Source: an uncultured Shewanella sp. (GTDB lineage Bacteria > Pseudomonadota > Gammaproteobacteria > Enterobacterales > Shewanellaceae). Taken from it: a stretch of 64,000 bases of DNA. Both the position numbers and the translations under genes were made by a program. Under the pieces are notes generated by a model. It was not told the origin of the DNA. It saw only the letters and a program-made list of their open reading frames with translations, and made no database searches. The stretch lies in contig NZ_CANMUW010000015.1 of NCBI RefSeq assembly GCF_947501225.1, forward strand, positions 1-64,000, written 5' to 3'. Shown here one piece after another: positions 17,273 through 25,715 of the stretch; within the stretch, counting starts at the first letter, position 1, and each line of letters begins with the position of its first letter.

Positions 17273-17330
17273 TTAACTACTAAGCTTTTATATTCATTAC
17301 CCCATATATAGATAAAAGCTTAGTAGTTAA
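17273..17330 (-). repeat. Perfect 19-bp inverted repeat in the leader of the small membrane gene
   Basis: TTAACTACTAAGCTTTTAT (17273-17291) and its exact reverse complement (17312-17330) flank a 20-nt A/T-rich loop. It ends 4 bases before the ribosome-site region of the downstream gene on the minus strand. No T run follows, so a simple terminator is unlikely. It may be a leader hairpin or a scar of a mobile element. Confidence 0.85.
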
Positions 17331-17594
17331 TTCGGCCACTATATCGATAACAACAGGAAGCATGAAAGAACTATAAAAGTGTCCCTGCAAGTTAGACTTA
17401 ACGTCAAGGTTTCCAGTGTCCTCAATAGGCCGTAAACAGCTCCTCCTCTGAGCCATGCTCTGGGAGAAAACTAGCCTCAGAAGTTTGCCGCACAACATGA
17501 AAAAATTAATAGCAAATCCGCTGGAGAGACATGCTTTTGAGAAATGAGTAAAAAACCTAGCAATAAAGCCTAATCGAAGAGATAAAATAACCCG
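17331..17594. other. Non-coding or decayed stretch
   Basis: A minus-strand open frame of up to 156 codons ends in the 19-bp inverted repeat, but its first third runs through a hairpin repeat and its composition is irregular. The downstream part (for example FMLPVVIDIVAELTTKLLS) could be a remnant of a small protein. I see no ribosome site or recognisable family. Confidence 0.4.
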
Positions 17595-17684
17595 GTGTAG
17601 ATGCGGCTGCGGACGTTGATGGCATGGATGCCATCGTCGAGCCCACATGGAAGTGCTTGCGGCGTTTCGCAGAAGTATCTGCAC
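17595..17684 (+). repeat. 90-bp hairpin repeat, copy b
   Basis: Terminal arms GTGTAGAT and ATCTGCAC (one mismatch). Hairpin GATGGCA-(TGGA)-TGCCATC lies at 17618-17635, 23 bases from the left end, followed by GAGCCCACATGGAAGTG and GCGGCGT. Same layout as copies a and c, but a different stem sequence. Confidence 0.75.
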
Positions 17685-17823
17685 ATCCCCCGCTGGGAAG
17701 CGATAAACAAAAATGGAAGTGTGACTTTCAAACACAACTTCCAATACCAACTCAGCGAGAAGCTAAATCAGAAAATGCAATCAGCCTTCATTCGAAGGCT
17801 GACTATCAATACAAAGCTGAACC

Positions 17824-18363
17824 TTAGTCAGCCAGACTAACCAAGTGATCGGCGTAGACCTTAACATCATCCCAGTCGGTGTAATCGATGACGGTTTTTG
17901 GATCCGTCGGACCATCGGTCATCTTCATGATCAACTGAATCGCCAACCTGTCCCACCAGCGCCAGGATGGGTAATCGACCTTACCGGCAATCACTTTGAC
18001 ATCTTTGGGTTTCCAGGGAGATAGTTCGATAAACTTCTGCAGGTACTTATTGTTTTCAGGCACCCGCTTTTCAGGCTTACGCGCAACGACGTTAACGCTG
18101 TAAAAGCTGCTCGGCTTCTCGCTCAGTGCGGCTTGGTGTTTAGTGGTAAACTCGAAGACACTCTTGTCGTAAGTGCCGTACATAACACAGGCTCCCAGAG
18201 CGACACAGTCATAGCTGGACCAGTCCACGCCCTCTTTCACCGCCTCACTGATATGCATAACTGCACATTTATTGCCGCCACTCTCAATATGTTCAGCAAT
18301 GGCTCGGCTGATCTTAGCGGTATGACCGCCTTTAGAGTAATAAAGTACTAGAACTGATTTCAT
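17824..18363 (-). CDS. hemG: Flavodoxin-type protoporphyrinogen oxidase HemG (paralogue 1)
   Basis: A 179-residue flavodoxin-fold enzyme of the menaquinone-dependent protoporphyrinogen IX dehydrogenase family. The FMN phosphate loop is YYSKGGHTAKIS at residues 8-19. The family block NVVARKPEKRVPENNKYLQKF, with the loop that distinguishes HemG from plain flavodoxins, is at about 91-111. KVDYPSWRWWDRLAIQLIM and a TDWDDV tail follow. It is similar throughout to the product at 18974-19501, so the genome has two HemG-like proteins within 2 kb. Which one makes haem is not evident. Divergent from an ArsR-type regulator. Confidence 0.9.
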   Translation of the reverse strand: MKSVLVLYYSKGGHTAKISRAIAEHIESGGNKCAVMHISEAVKEGVDWSSYDCVALGACVMYGTYDKSVFEFTTKHQAALSEKPSSFYSVNVVARKPEKRVPENNKYLQKFIELSPWKPKDVKVIAGKVDYPSWRWWDRLAIQLIMKMTDGPTDPKTVIDYTDWDDVKVYADHLVSLAD

Positions 18364-18552
18364 CGATATACCCGGTTAATATTCTGATATCTACATCTAT
18401 TGTTACAGTAAGTCCGTTAATAAACAGGATAATTGATCACAAATTAGCTCTACCTCATATAATTTAAAGTAAAAATTGAGATCCGTGCTATCGCTCAGTA
18501 TTATTGTTTTTATGAACCAACTCAATTAGAATAAACTAATCAAAGGCAAGAA

Positions 18553-18873
18553 GTGAGTAACCGTATGCAAAAAGATATAGATGTAGATGCAATGGTAACC
18601 AATGCTGAGAGCGCAGCAAAATGGCTGAAGGCGATCGCCAATCCCTACCGCTTGATGATTTTGTGCTTATTACTCGACAATGAGTATAGTGTTACTGAGC
18701 TAAATGAAACGGTTCCTCTAAGCCAGTCTGCTCTTTCTCAGCATCTTGCCGTGCTCCGGGCCCAGGACCTGGTATCTACCAGAAAAAGCTCACAGGTTGT
18801 CTACTACAAGCTTAAGAATGAGCAGGTCACCAAGATCATCTCTATCTTACACAGCCAGTACTGCGCTAATTAA
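18553..18873 (+). CDS. ArsR/SmtB-family transcriptional regulator
   Basis: A 106-residue winged-helix repressor-like protein. The fold is read as KAIANPYRLMILCLLLD (helix 2-3), VTELNETVPLSQSALSQHL (recognition helix, about 55-73) and LVSTRKSSQVVYYKL (wing). No clear metal-site CxC is present in the recognition helix, so a thiol/redox or other signal is possible; it resembles HlyU/BigR-like members but I cannot assign one. The GTG start follows AAGGCAAGAA. It is divergent from hemG paralogue 1 and may control it; this is inference from position. Confidence 0.85.
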   Translation: MSNRMQKDIDVDAMVTNAESAAKWLKAIANPYRLMILCLLLDNEYSVTELNETVPLSQSALSQHLAVLRAQDLVSTRKSSQVVYYKLKNEQVTKIISILHSQYCAN

Positions 18874-18905
18874 TCTCTCGATGTAGGATGATTTAGTGTA
18901 AAAAA

Positions 18906-18921
18906 GCCTGCAAATGCAGGC
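18906..18921. terminator. Hairpin between the ArsR gene and hemG paralogue 2
   Basis: GCCTGCA (18906-18912), two-base loop, TGCAGGC (18915-18921), then ATTTT. A run of five A precedes the stem, so it can act in both directions between these convergent genes. Confidence 0.75.
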
Positions 18922-18973
18922 ATTTTCGGTGTTATGTCAGAGATAGGGGAACAGGGCCGATACTCCAGAGCGG

Positions 18974-19501
18974 CTACTGCTCACTGAAAGCCTTAGCAAA
19001 CTCTTTCACCTGCTCCCAGTCTGTAAACTCATAGGTACCACTGGTATCAGTTGGTCCCTTTGTGATCCACATGATAAGACGAATCATAGTCTTGTCGAAG
19101 AAGCGATAGCTTGGATAATCGATCTTTCCGGCAAATACCGCTAACTGTTGCGGCTTCCAGAGTGATAGCTCCAGGAACTTCTTCATATAGGGGTTTGTTT
19201 CGGGCGTATTCTTCTCAGGCTTTCTTGCGACCACATTCACGGTGAAAAACGCATTCCGTTTAGCACTCAGCACGGCGTGATGGCGATTAATGTACTGATA
19301 AAGTTCCGGCCTGTGCTTGCCGTAACGAATACTGGCACCGATCAATATCTTATCGAAGTTGGCTAAATTCAGTAGCTTAGCCTCCTCCAGCGAAGCCAGA
19401 GTCACACTGTCACCCGCATCTTCACTGACCCCCTGAACAAGCTCGCAAATCGATTTCGTCTGACCATCTACAGTAGAGTAAATTATTAATGTATTGCTCA
19501 T
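18974..19501 (-). CDS. hemG: Flavodoxin-type protoporphyrinogen oxidase HemG (paralogue 2, in the trkH-hemG position)
   Basis: A 175-residue HemG-type flavodoxin: IIYSTVDGQTKSICELV phosphate loop, NVVARKPEKNTPETNPYMKKF block, KIDYPSYRFFDKTMIRLIM, and TDWEQV near the end. It follows trkH copy 2 directly, as in the E. coli yigZ-trkH-hemG order, so this is the positional orthologue of E. coli hemG. The start is the ATG at 19501, with GGAAG upstream; longer frames would run into the 3' end of trkH. Confidence 0.92.
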   Translation of the reverse strand: MSNTLIIYSTVDGQTKSICELVQGVSEDAGDSVTLASLEEAKLLNLANFDKILIGASIRYGKHRPELYQYINRHHAVLSAKRNAFFTVNVVARKPEKNTPETNPYMKKFLELSLWKPQQLAVFAGKIDYPSYRFFDKTMIRLIMWITKGPTDTSGTYEFTDWEQVKEFAKAFSEQ

Positions 19502-19592
19502 CAGGCTTCCAAAGTTAAGTTGGCATTGATTGTACAAGGGAAAGGCACTCGGCCCGCCCACCTTTGATAACACTTCACATCTGAGTGAAAGG

Positions 19593-21050
19593 TTAGGTTT
19601 TCCAGAATGTCGGTGTAAACAGAACCAGCAAGGTAAACACCTCGAGTCGACCAAACAGCATGGCAATCAGCAGTACCCATTTAGCCCCATCGCCTATGCT
19701 GGCATAGTTACTGGCAACCTCTCCAAGGCCGGGGCCTAAGTTGTTCAGGCAGGCAGCCGTGGCACTGAATGCCGTGATATTATCCATTCCCATCGCCATC
19801 AAAGCCAGCATACAGATAACGAAAACCAAGGCGTAAGCGGAGAAGAATCCCCATACCGCATCGATAACACGCTCCGGTAACGCCTTATTCCCTATGCGGA
19901 TAGAGAACATGCCTCTTGGGTGTACCAGGCGCTTCAACTCACGGGAACCTTGCTTCAAGAGCAAGATCATTCGCATCACCTTGATACCGCCGGCGGTCGA
20001 GCCGCCACAGCCACCTATGAAGCTGGAGAAGATGAGTAACATAGGCAGGAAGAGCGGCCATACATGGAAGCTCTCGGTACCGAAGCCTGCGGTGGTGGAT
20101 ATTGAAACCGCCTGAAACAGAGCGAAGTCCAACGTCTCCTCCGGTGAGTCATAGATACCCGAGTGGTAGAGTGTCGCAAAGCAGATCCCCGTCAACACCA
20201 GCTGCACAAGGATTAAAGCCTTAAACTCGGCGTCCCTGAAGTAGACCCTGAGATTGATCCCACGGCGAGTGAAAGCGGTAAAATGGAGACTGAAGTTGAG
20301 TGCAGCAATAAGCAGGAACACCACACACACCATGTTAATAGCGGTACTATCGAAGTAGCCCATGCTGGCGTCGTGGGTAGAGAAGCCACCTATGGCTATG
20401 GTCGAGAATGAGTGACAGATAGCATCAAACATATCCATGCCGGCAACCCAGTAGGCAAACGCACAGGCTATGGTTAATGCAAAGTAGATATACCAAAGTG
20501 CCTTAGCCGTCTCAGCAATTCTCGGCGTCATCTTACTGTCTTTTACGGGGCCAGGCATTTCTGCGCGATAGAGCTGCATCCCCCCGATACCCAACACAGG
20601 TAATATGGCCACGGCCAATACAATGATTCCCATGCCGCCTAACCATTGCAGCAGATGACGATAAAACAAAATCGCTTTAGGAAGTGAATCGAGCCCAACA
20701 ATCACTGTCGCACCTGTGGTTGTCAGCGCCGAAAATGACTCGAAGAAGCTATCGGTCATGCTCAGATCGGGTTGATCCGAAAAAATAAATGGCACGGCAC
20801 CGATTGAACCCAACACCCCCCAGAAAAGCACGACGAGCAGGAAACCTTCACGGGTACGCAGATCTTTGTTGTGCTTCCTGTTTGGATACCAAAGAATAAA
20901 TCCAAGGAAAAGGCTGAGTGTGAAGGCCTGAATAAATGCCGTTCCGCCACCATCTTTATAGATCACCGCCACCAGAGCCGGAGGAAGTAGTGACAGGGAG
21001 AACAACCCCATCAAGAGGCCTGTTATTCTTATTATTGTTCTATATTGCAT
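19593..21050 (-). CDS. trkH: Trk-type potassium transporter TrkH (copy 2)
   Basis: A 485-residue K+ channel-like transporter subunit (E. coli TrkH 483). Filter segments are LTTTGATVIVGL, FSTIAIGGFSTHD, SISTTAGFGTESF and LNNLGPGLGEV. It also has FLLVVLFWGVLGSIGAVPF and GGMGIIVLAVAILPVLGIGGMQL, as in E. coli TrkH. This copy is the positional orthologue of E. coli trkH; the other copy (15128-16570) is linked to trkA instead. Works with TrkA, using ATP/NAD-linked gating. Confidence 0.95.
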   Translation of the reverse strand: MQYRTIIRITGLLMGLFSLSLLPPALVAVIYKDGGGTAFIQAFTLSLFLGFILWYPNRKHNKDLRTREGFLLVVLFWGVLGSIGAVPFIFSDQPDLSMTDSFFESFSALTTTGATVIVGLDSLPKAILFYRHLLQWLGGMGIIVLAVAILPVLGIGGMQLYRAEMPGPVKDSKMTPRIAETAKALWYIYFALTIACAFAYWVAGMDMFDAICHSFSTIAIGGFSTHDASMGYFDSTAINMVCVVFLLIAALNFSLHFTAFTRRGINLRVYFRDAEFKALILVQLVLTGICFATLYHSGIYDSPEETLDFALFQAVSISTTAGFGTESFHVWPLFLPMLLIFSSFIGGCGGSTAGGIKVMRMILLLKQGSRELKRLVHPRGMFSIRIGNKALPERVIDAVWGFFSAYALVFVICMLALMAMGMDNITAFSATAACLNNLGPGLGEVASNYASIGDGAKWVLLIAMLFGRLEVFTLLVLFTPTFWKT

Positions 21051-21178
21051 TAAACTATTCTGTCTTCCCTAAGTTTGCACACCTTGTGCTTTACTATTTT
21101 CGCACAAATGGTTAACGCACAACAGCATTGACGTTCTATCGAACAAGATAGTCGCACCGGCTCTCATCTTATCCCCGA

Positions 21179-21793
21179 TTAACTCTTAAACTTTGCCGAC
21201 AATACTCCCTGACTCATGGTGGCTAAACCAAGGTTCAAGGCTTGCTGATGACGCCTGGGGATCTCAAACCTGAGTGTCACCTTTTCAGCAAAATCTCTGT
21301 CATCGACAATCGCATCATACTGGCTCAGCAGATACTCAACATCTTTTAACTGGCTATACTCACATACCAGTGAGCCCGGATACCTAATCAGTTTCAACTC
21401 GGTCTGCAGTTGAGCCAGCCCCTGTTTAATGCCCGAACTATAAGCCCTGACCAAGCCACCTACACCCAATTTAGTGCCGCCGAAATAGCGTACAACAATG
21501 GCACCTATCTCTCCGATATTGGCCCCCTGCAGCGTTGCCAACATGGGCCGACCTGCACTTCCGGCTGGCTCACCGTCATCACTGGAGCCAATAGCAATAC
21601 TATTTTCCGGCTCAGCTGCGACATAGGCATAACAGTAATGGTTTGCTCCCGGGAACTCCCCCCTGACGTTAGTGAGTACACACTTCAACTCTTCATATGA
21701 GTGACAGTGGAACAACACAGTGATAAAGCGGCTATGCTTAATCTCCTCCTCAATCACCAGCTCAGCCGCTGGAACCTGATAGCTATCGGTCAA
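21179..21793 (-). CDS. yigZ: YigZ / IMPACT family protein
   Basis: A 204-residue UPF0029/IMPACT-family protein. The N-terminal domain has EEIKHSRFI, the core NHYCYAYVA, and SDDGEPAGSAGRPML (about 71-85) then VVRYFGGTKLGVGGLVRAY (about 101-119), the family signature. A C-terminal DUF1949-like domain follows. The eukaryotic homologue regulates Gcn2; the bacterial role is uncertain. The start is a TTG at 21793 with AGAGG six bases upstream. It lies between pepQ and trkH as in E. coli. Confidence 0.94.
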   Translation of the reverse strand: MTDSYQVPAAELVIEEEIKHSRFITVLFHCHSYEELKCVLTNVRGEFPGANHYCYAYVAAEPENSIAIGSSDDGEPAGSAGRPMLATLQGANIGEIGAIVVRYFGGTKLGVGGLVRAYSSGIKQGLAQLQTELKLIRYPGSLVCEYSQLKDVEYLLSQYDAIVDDRDFAEKVTLRFEIPRRHQQALNLGLATMSQGVLSAKFKS

Positions 21794-21845
21794 CCTTTAC
21801 CTCTTACCACAACAAACATGAGCCATGTACCAAACAGGGCTCAGA

Positions 21846-23165
21846 CTAATCCAAACCCAAATCACGGGTCATATTCTCATTTCTGTCACTATGTACGATG
21901 ACATTATCTTCGATGCGGATCCCGCCAAACGGACGCAATAGATCGACTTTATTCCAGTTCACCTGGTGTTGACGCTTATCCTGTTTCAGCTCCTGAAGCA
22001 GTGAGTCGATAATATACAGGCCCGGTTCGATAGTGAGCACCTGATTAGCTGCCAGTGTCCGAGTACAACGCAAAAATGGATGAGCATCGGGTGCTGCGAT
22101 ATGTGTCCCCCGCTCATCATGAAGGAAGCCTCCCATATCGTGGACCTGTAACCCTAGCATGTGTCCCAAACCGTGAGGAAAGAAAGCGCTGGTGATCCCC
22201 TGCTCTATCAGGCCTTCACTCTCTCCGGTCGCGATATCAAAATCGACAAGTATTTGAGCCAGCTTCTGATGCGTCGCAATATGAAGATCAACATACTTTA
22301 CACCTGGGCGCATCATGTCGATGATCTCAAGTTGTGCCCGATCCATTGCCAGAATCAATTCTCCGAAGGTATTCTTCTCAAAAGCATAGGTTCTGGTGAT
22401 ATCAGAGGCGTAGCCGAAGAAGTTTGCACCTGCGTCTATAAGAAAAGAGCGACGCTGCCCGGGAGATTGATGCTCCAGCTTTGTGTAATGCAGTATCGAT
22501 GCATTACGGTTCAGAGCGATAATGTTACTATATGGGACCTCATTCTCCCCCTGATTTGTTGCCATCAAGTACTGCTGCTGGATCTCAAACTCTGAGCCAC
22601 CATTATAGAATGCATCTTTAGCCGCAATATGCCCCCTGACCGCAATCTCATTAGACTTGCGCATGCAGTCCAACTCATATTCAGTCTTAGTCGCACGGTG
22701 ATAATGAAGGTAACTCATTACAGCGTCCGGATTTCGGGTTTTAAAACCAAGCACTTCGGCAACATCCAGGTGCTCACCAATATAGGCCCAATCCGCGATC
22801 TCTTTTGGCAGCAGGTCGGCAACCTTATCGGCTTTTGTCAGCAACTTTATATCGACATGGGTTGTCCAGAAATCATCGGGTAGCTCGGCAACCTTATGCC
22901 AGAAATCCACAGGACGGTAGAAGATAAGTTGGGGCTTGTCGTGCCCGTTAACCAGTAACCAACAGTGAGGGTTATCCAGGATCGGCAGCCAGGCTTTGAA
23001 GTGCGGATTAACCTTAAAGGGATAATCCATATCATCGAGAAATTGCCTGTGAGGTTGTCCCGAGTGAATTACCAGTCCCGATAAGTTTTCACGAGCCACA
23101 ATCTCTGCAACTCTATGATTTAACTCTGCCACATGAGCATGAAAATGTTTAGCCAGCTGATCCAT
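21846..23165 (-). CDS. pepQ: Xaa-Pro dipeptidase
   Basis: Mn-dependent prolidase hydrolysing Xaa-Pro dipeptides (439 aa; E. coli 443). The pita-bread fold metal ligands are visible: DAGANFFGYASDITRTY (two Asp), HGLGHMLGLQVHD (His), LTIEPGLYI (Glu) and GGIRIEDN (Glu). The start at 23165 (MDQLAKHF) aligns with the E. coli protein and has AGGGA upstream; an upstream in-frame start would add 12 residues. Divergent from fadB, as in E. coli. Confidence 0.96.
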   Translation of the reverse strand: MDQLAKHFHAHVAELNHRVAEIVARENLSGLVIHSGQPHRQFLDDMDYPFKVNPHFKAWLPILDNPHCWLLVNGHDKPQLIFYRPVDFWHKVAELPDDFWTTHVDIKLLTKADKVADLLPKEIADWAYIGEHLDVAEVLGFKTRNPDAVMSYLHYHRATKTEYELDCMRKSNEIAVRGHIAAKDAFYNGGSEFEIQQQYLMATNQGENEVPYSNIIALNRNASILHYTKLEHQSPGQRRSFLIDAGANFFGYASDITRTYAFEKNTFGELILAMDRAQLEIIDMMRPGVKYVDLHIATHQKLAQILVDFDIATGESEGLIEQGITSAFFPHGLGHMLGLQVHDMGGFLHDERGTHIAAPDAHPFLRCTRTLAANQVLTIEPGLYIIDSLLQELKQDKRQHQVNWNKVDLLRPFGGIRIEDNVIVHSDRNENMTRDLGLD

Positions 23166-23318
23166 GAGCCATTCCCTGTAGATAGTTTTCTTATAGCTCA
23201 AATTGTTAAGTATATAGACGCACAGTTTCTACTCAGTCAACTAAGCTATTTAAAATCAATTTAGACACTTATCACAGTCTAACATAAAGGTAAAAAATCC
23301 CCCTAACCAGGAGGAAAT

Positions 23319-23332
23319 CAAACAACCGTTTA
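23319..23332. promoter_or_regulatory. Putative PsrA operator upstream of fadB
   Basis: CAAACAACCGTTTA fits the PsrA pattern (G/C)AAAC-N4-GTTT(G/C) in 13 of 14 positions as I recall it. PsrA is a TetR-type repressor known to control fatty-acid degradation in gammaproteobacteria. The site lies in the fadB-pepQ divergent region, 212 bp upstream of the fadB start. No obvious FadR box was seen. Confidence 0.5.
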
Positions 23333-23543
23333 AATTGGGTGTTGTAATTTACTCATTTTACAAGCACACTGAGTCTCTAGTGGTCAAATGATGGCCTGCT
23401 GTGAGATAGAACATTTACCTAATTACATATACCCGAGAGCGTTGAGATTGAAGATAAGCCATTAAGAGCAGGCAATAAAAACTCTGGTTTCGATAATAAC
23501 GGGCATAAGACAAAGTCAGGTATCACGCAAAAGGAAGCAAGCA

Positions 23544-25694
23544 ATGATCTACCAAAGTCCTACGATTCAGGTTGAGTTACTTGAAGATAATATTGCCCGG
23601 TTATGTTTTAACGCACCGGGCTCAGTCAATAAGCTGGACAGAGAGACTATAGGCTCTCTGGATGCTGCTTTAGACGCCATTCAACAAGACTCAAACATTC
23701 AAGCATTAGTACTGACATCTGCTAAGGGTGCTTTTATTGTCGGTGCCGATATTACTGAGTTCCTCGGCTTATTTGCTCAAGAGGAGAGTGTGCTTCTTCC
23801 ATGGATTGCCGAAGCTAACGTGGTATTCAACAAGTTAGAAGATCTCCCCTTCCCAACAATTTCGGCCATCAATGGCTTCGCACTGGGTGGCGGGTTCGAA
23901 ACAGTGCTGGCGACAGACTTCCGCATTGCCGATACCACAGCACGACTTGGATTACCTGAAACTAAACTGGGCCTGATACCAGGCTTCGGTGGTACCGTCC
24001 GCCTGCCTCGCCTTATCGGTACCGACAATGCGCTTGAGTGGATCACTTCGGGTAAAGAGCAGCGCCCGGAAGCGGCGCTAAAGGTTGGTGCTATCGATGC
24101 GGTCGTTGAGCCACAAAACCTGCAGGTCTCGGCCATTAAGATGCTTAAAGAAGCCCTGGCAGAAAAACTTGACTGGCAGTCCCGTCGCGCCCGTAAACAA
24201 GCGGCATTACCACTACCTAAATTAGAAGCCATGATGTCATTTGCTACCGCGAAAGGCATGGTATTCAAGATCGCCGGCAAACACTACCCGGCACCAATGG
24301 CTGCAATCGATGTGATAGAACAAGCCGCTAAATGCGCCCGTGCCGATGCACTGGTAGTTGAACATCAAGCCTTCATAAAACTGGCTAAGACCGATGTAGC
24401 AAAGTCTTTAATCGGCATATTCCTTAACGATCAACTCGTCAAAGGCAAGGCGAAGAAAGCCGGCAAGTTGGCCAAAGATGTAGAAACCGCCGCCGTACTG
24501 GGCGCCGGGATCATGGGTGGCGGTATCGCCTATCAGAGTGCCAGCAAAGGCACGCCGATTGTGATGAAGGATATCGCTCAACCGGCTCTCGATTTAGGCC
24601 TGGGCGAAGCGGCTAAGCTGTTGTCATCTCAGATCAAGCGTGGTCGCTCGACACCTGAAAAGATGGCCAAGGTCCTCAACAACATAACAGCGACACTGGA
24701 CTACGCACCGGTTAAAGATGTCGATGTCGTCGTAGAAGCCGTGGTTGAGCATCCCAAAGTTAAATCTATGGTACTCGCTGAGGTTGAGCAAAATGTCGGT
24801 GATGATGCCATCATCACCTCTAACACCTCGACCATCTCAATTAACTTACTCGCTAAGAGCCTAAAGAAGCCGGAACGTTTCTGCGGTATGCACTTCTTCA
24901 ATCCGGTACATAAGATGCCGCTGGTTGAGGTGATCCGTGGCGAAAACAGCTCCGAAGAGACGATTGCCTCCGTAGTTGCTTACGCCAGTAAGATGGGTAA
25001 AACACCTATCGTTGTTAATGACTGCCCGGGCTTCTTCGTCAACCGCGTACTCTTCCCTTACTTTGCCGGCTTCAGTGGGCTTCTCGCCGATGGCGCCGAC
25101 TTTGCCGCCATCGATAAGGTGATGGAGAAGCAGTTTGGCTGGCCTATGGGTCCGGCATACCTGCTCGATGTTGTCGGTATCGACACGGGTCATCATGCAC
25201 AAGCCGTGATGGCAGAGGGCTTCCCGGACCGCATGGGCAAACAGGGGAAAGATGCCATCGACATCATGTTTGACAGCGAGCGCTTCGGCCAGAAGAACAG
25301 CAGAGGTTTCTATGCCTATTCAGTCGACCGTCGGGGTAAGCCTAAGAAAGAGATCGATCCAAGTAGCTATGAGCTGCTGGGCGCAGAGTTTGGTGAGCTG
25401 AAGACCTTCGAGTCCGATGAGATCATCGCCCGCACCATGATCCCTATGATCATCGAAACGGTTCGCTGTCTCGAAGAAGGTATCATTGCCTCTCCGGCCG
25501 AAGCCGATATGGGGCTGGTATTTGGTCTTGGATTCCCGCCTTTCAGAGGGGGCGTGTTCCGCTATATCGATACCATGGGGGTCGCTAACATCGTTGCACT
25601 TGCCGATAAATATGCTCACTTAGGTGGTCTGTATCAAGTGACCGATGCCATGCGCGAACTCGCCGCGAATAACGGCAGCTACTACCAGTCTTAA
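23544..25694 (+). CDS. fadB: Fatty acid oxidation complex, alpha subunit
   Basis: Multifunctional beta-oxidation enzyme (716 aa; E. coli 729) with enoyl-CoA hydratase/isomerase and 3-hydroxyacyl-CoA dehydrogenase activities. The N-terminal crotonase domain has SAKGAFIVGADITEF and NGFALGGGFETVLATDFRIAD with the catalytic Glu pair. The Rossmann dehydrogenase domain starts AAVLGAGIMGGGIAYQSA (about 315-332), and the HAD signature HFFNPVHKMPLVEVI follows. It forms an operon with fadA (21-bp gap to the chosen start). Likely controlled by PsrA through the site upstream. Confidence 0.98.
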   Translation: MIYQSPTIQVELLEDNIARLCFNAPGSVNKLDRETIGSLDAALDAIQQDSNIQALVLTSAKGAFIVGADITEFLGLFAQEESVLLPWIAEANVVFNKLEDLPFPTISAINGFALGGGFETVLATDFRIADTTARLGLPETKLGLIPGFGGTVRLPRLIGTDNALEWITSGKEQRPEAALKVGAIDAVVEPQNLQVSAIKMLKEALAEKLDWQSRRARKQAALPLPKLEAMMSFATAKGMVFKIAGKHYPAPMAAIDVIEQAAKCARADALVVEHQAFIKLAKTDVAKSLIGIFLNDQLVKGKAKKAGKLAKDVETAAVLGAGIMGGGIAYQSASKGTPIVMKDIAQPALDLGLGEAAKLLSSQIKRGRSTPEKMAKVLNNITATLDYAPVKDVDVVVEAVVEHPKVKSMVLAEVEQNVGDDAIITSNTSTISINLLAKSLKKPERFCGMHFFNPVHKMPLVEVIRGENSSEETIASVVAYASKMGKTPIVVNDCPGFFVNRVLFPYFAGFSGLLADGADFAAIDKVMEKQFGWPMGPAYLLDVVGIDTGHHAQAVMAEGFPDRMGKQGKDAIDIMFDSERFGQKNSRGFYAYSVDRRGKPKKEIDPSSYELLGAEFGELKTFESDEIIARTMIPMIIETVRCLEEGIIASPAEADMGLVFGLGFPPFRGGVFRYIDTMGVANIVALADKYAHLGGLYQVTDAMRELAANNGSYYQS

Positions 25695-25715
25695 TCAATG
25701 GGAAGGAATAGAACA

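Noticed and set aside
17280..17750. Minus-strand 156-codon frame
   Set aside because: Crosses repeat copy b and ends inside the 19-bp inverted repeat; part could be a gene remnant, but I cannot support it as a protein.
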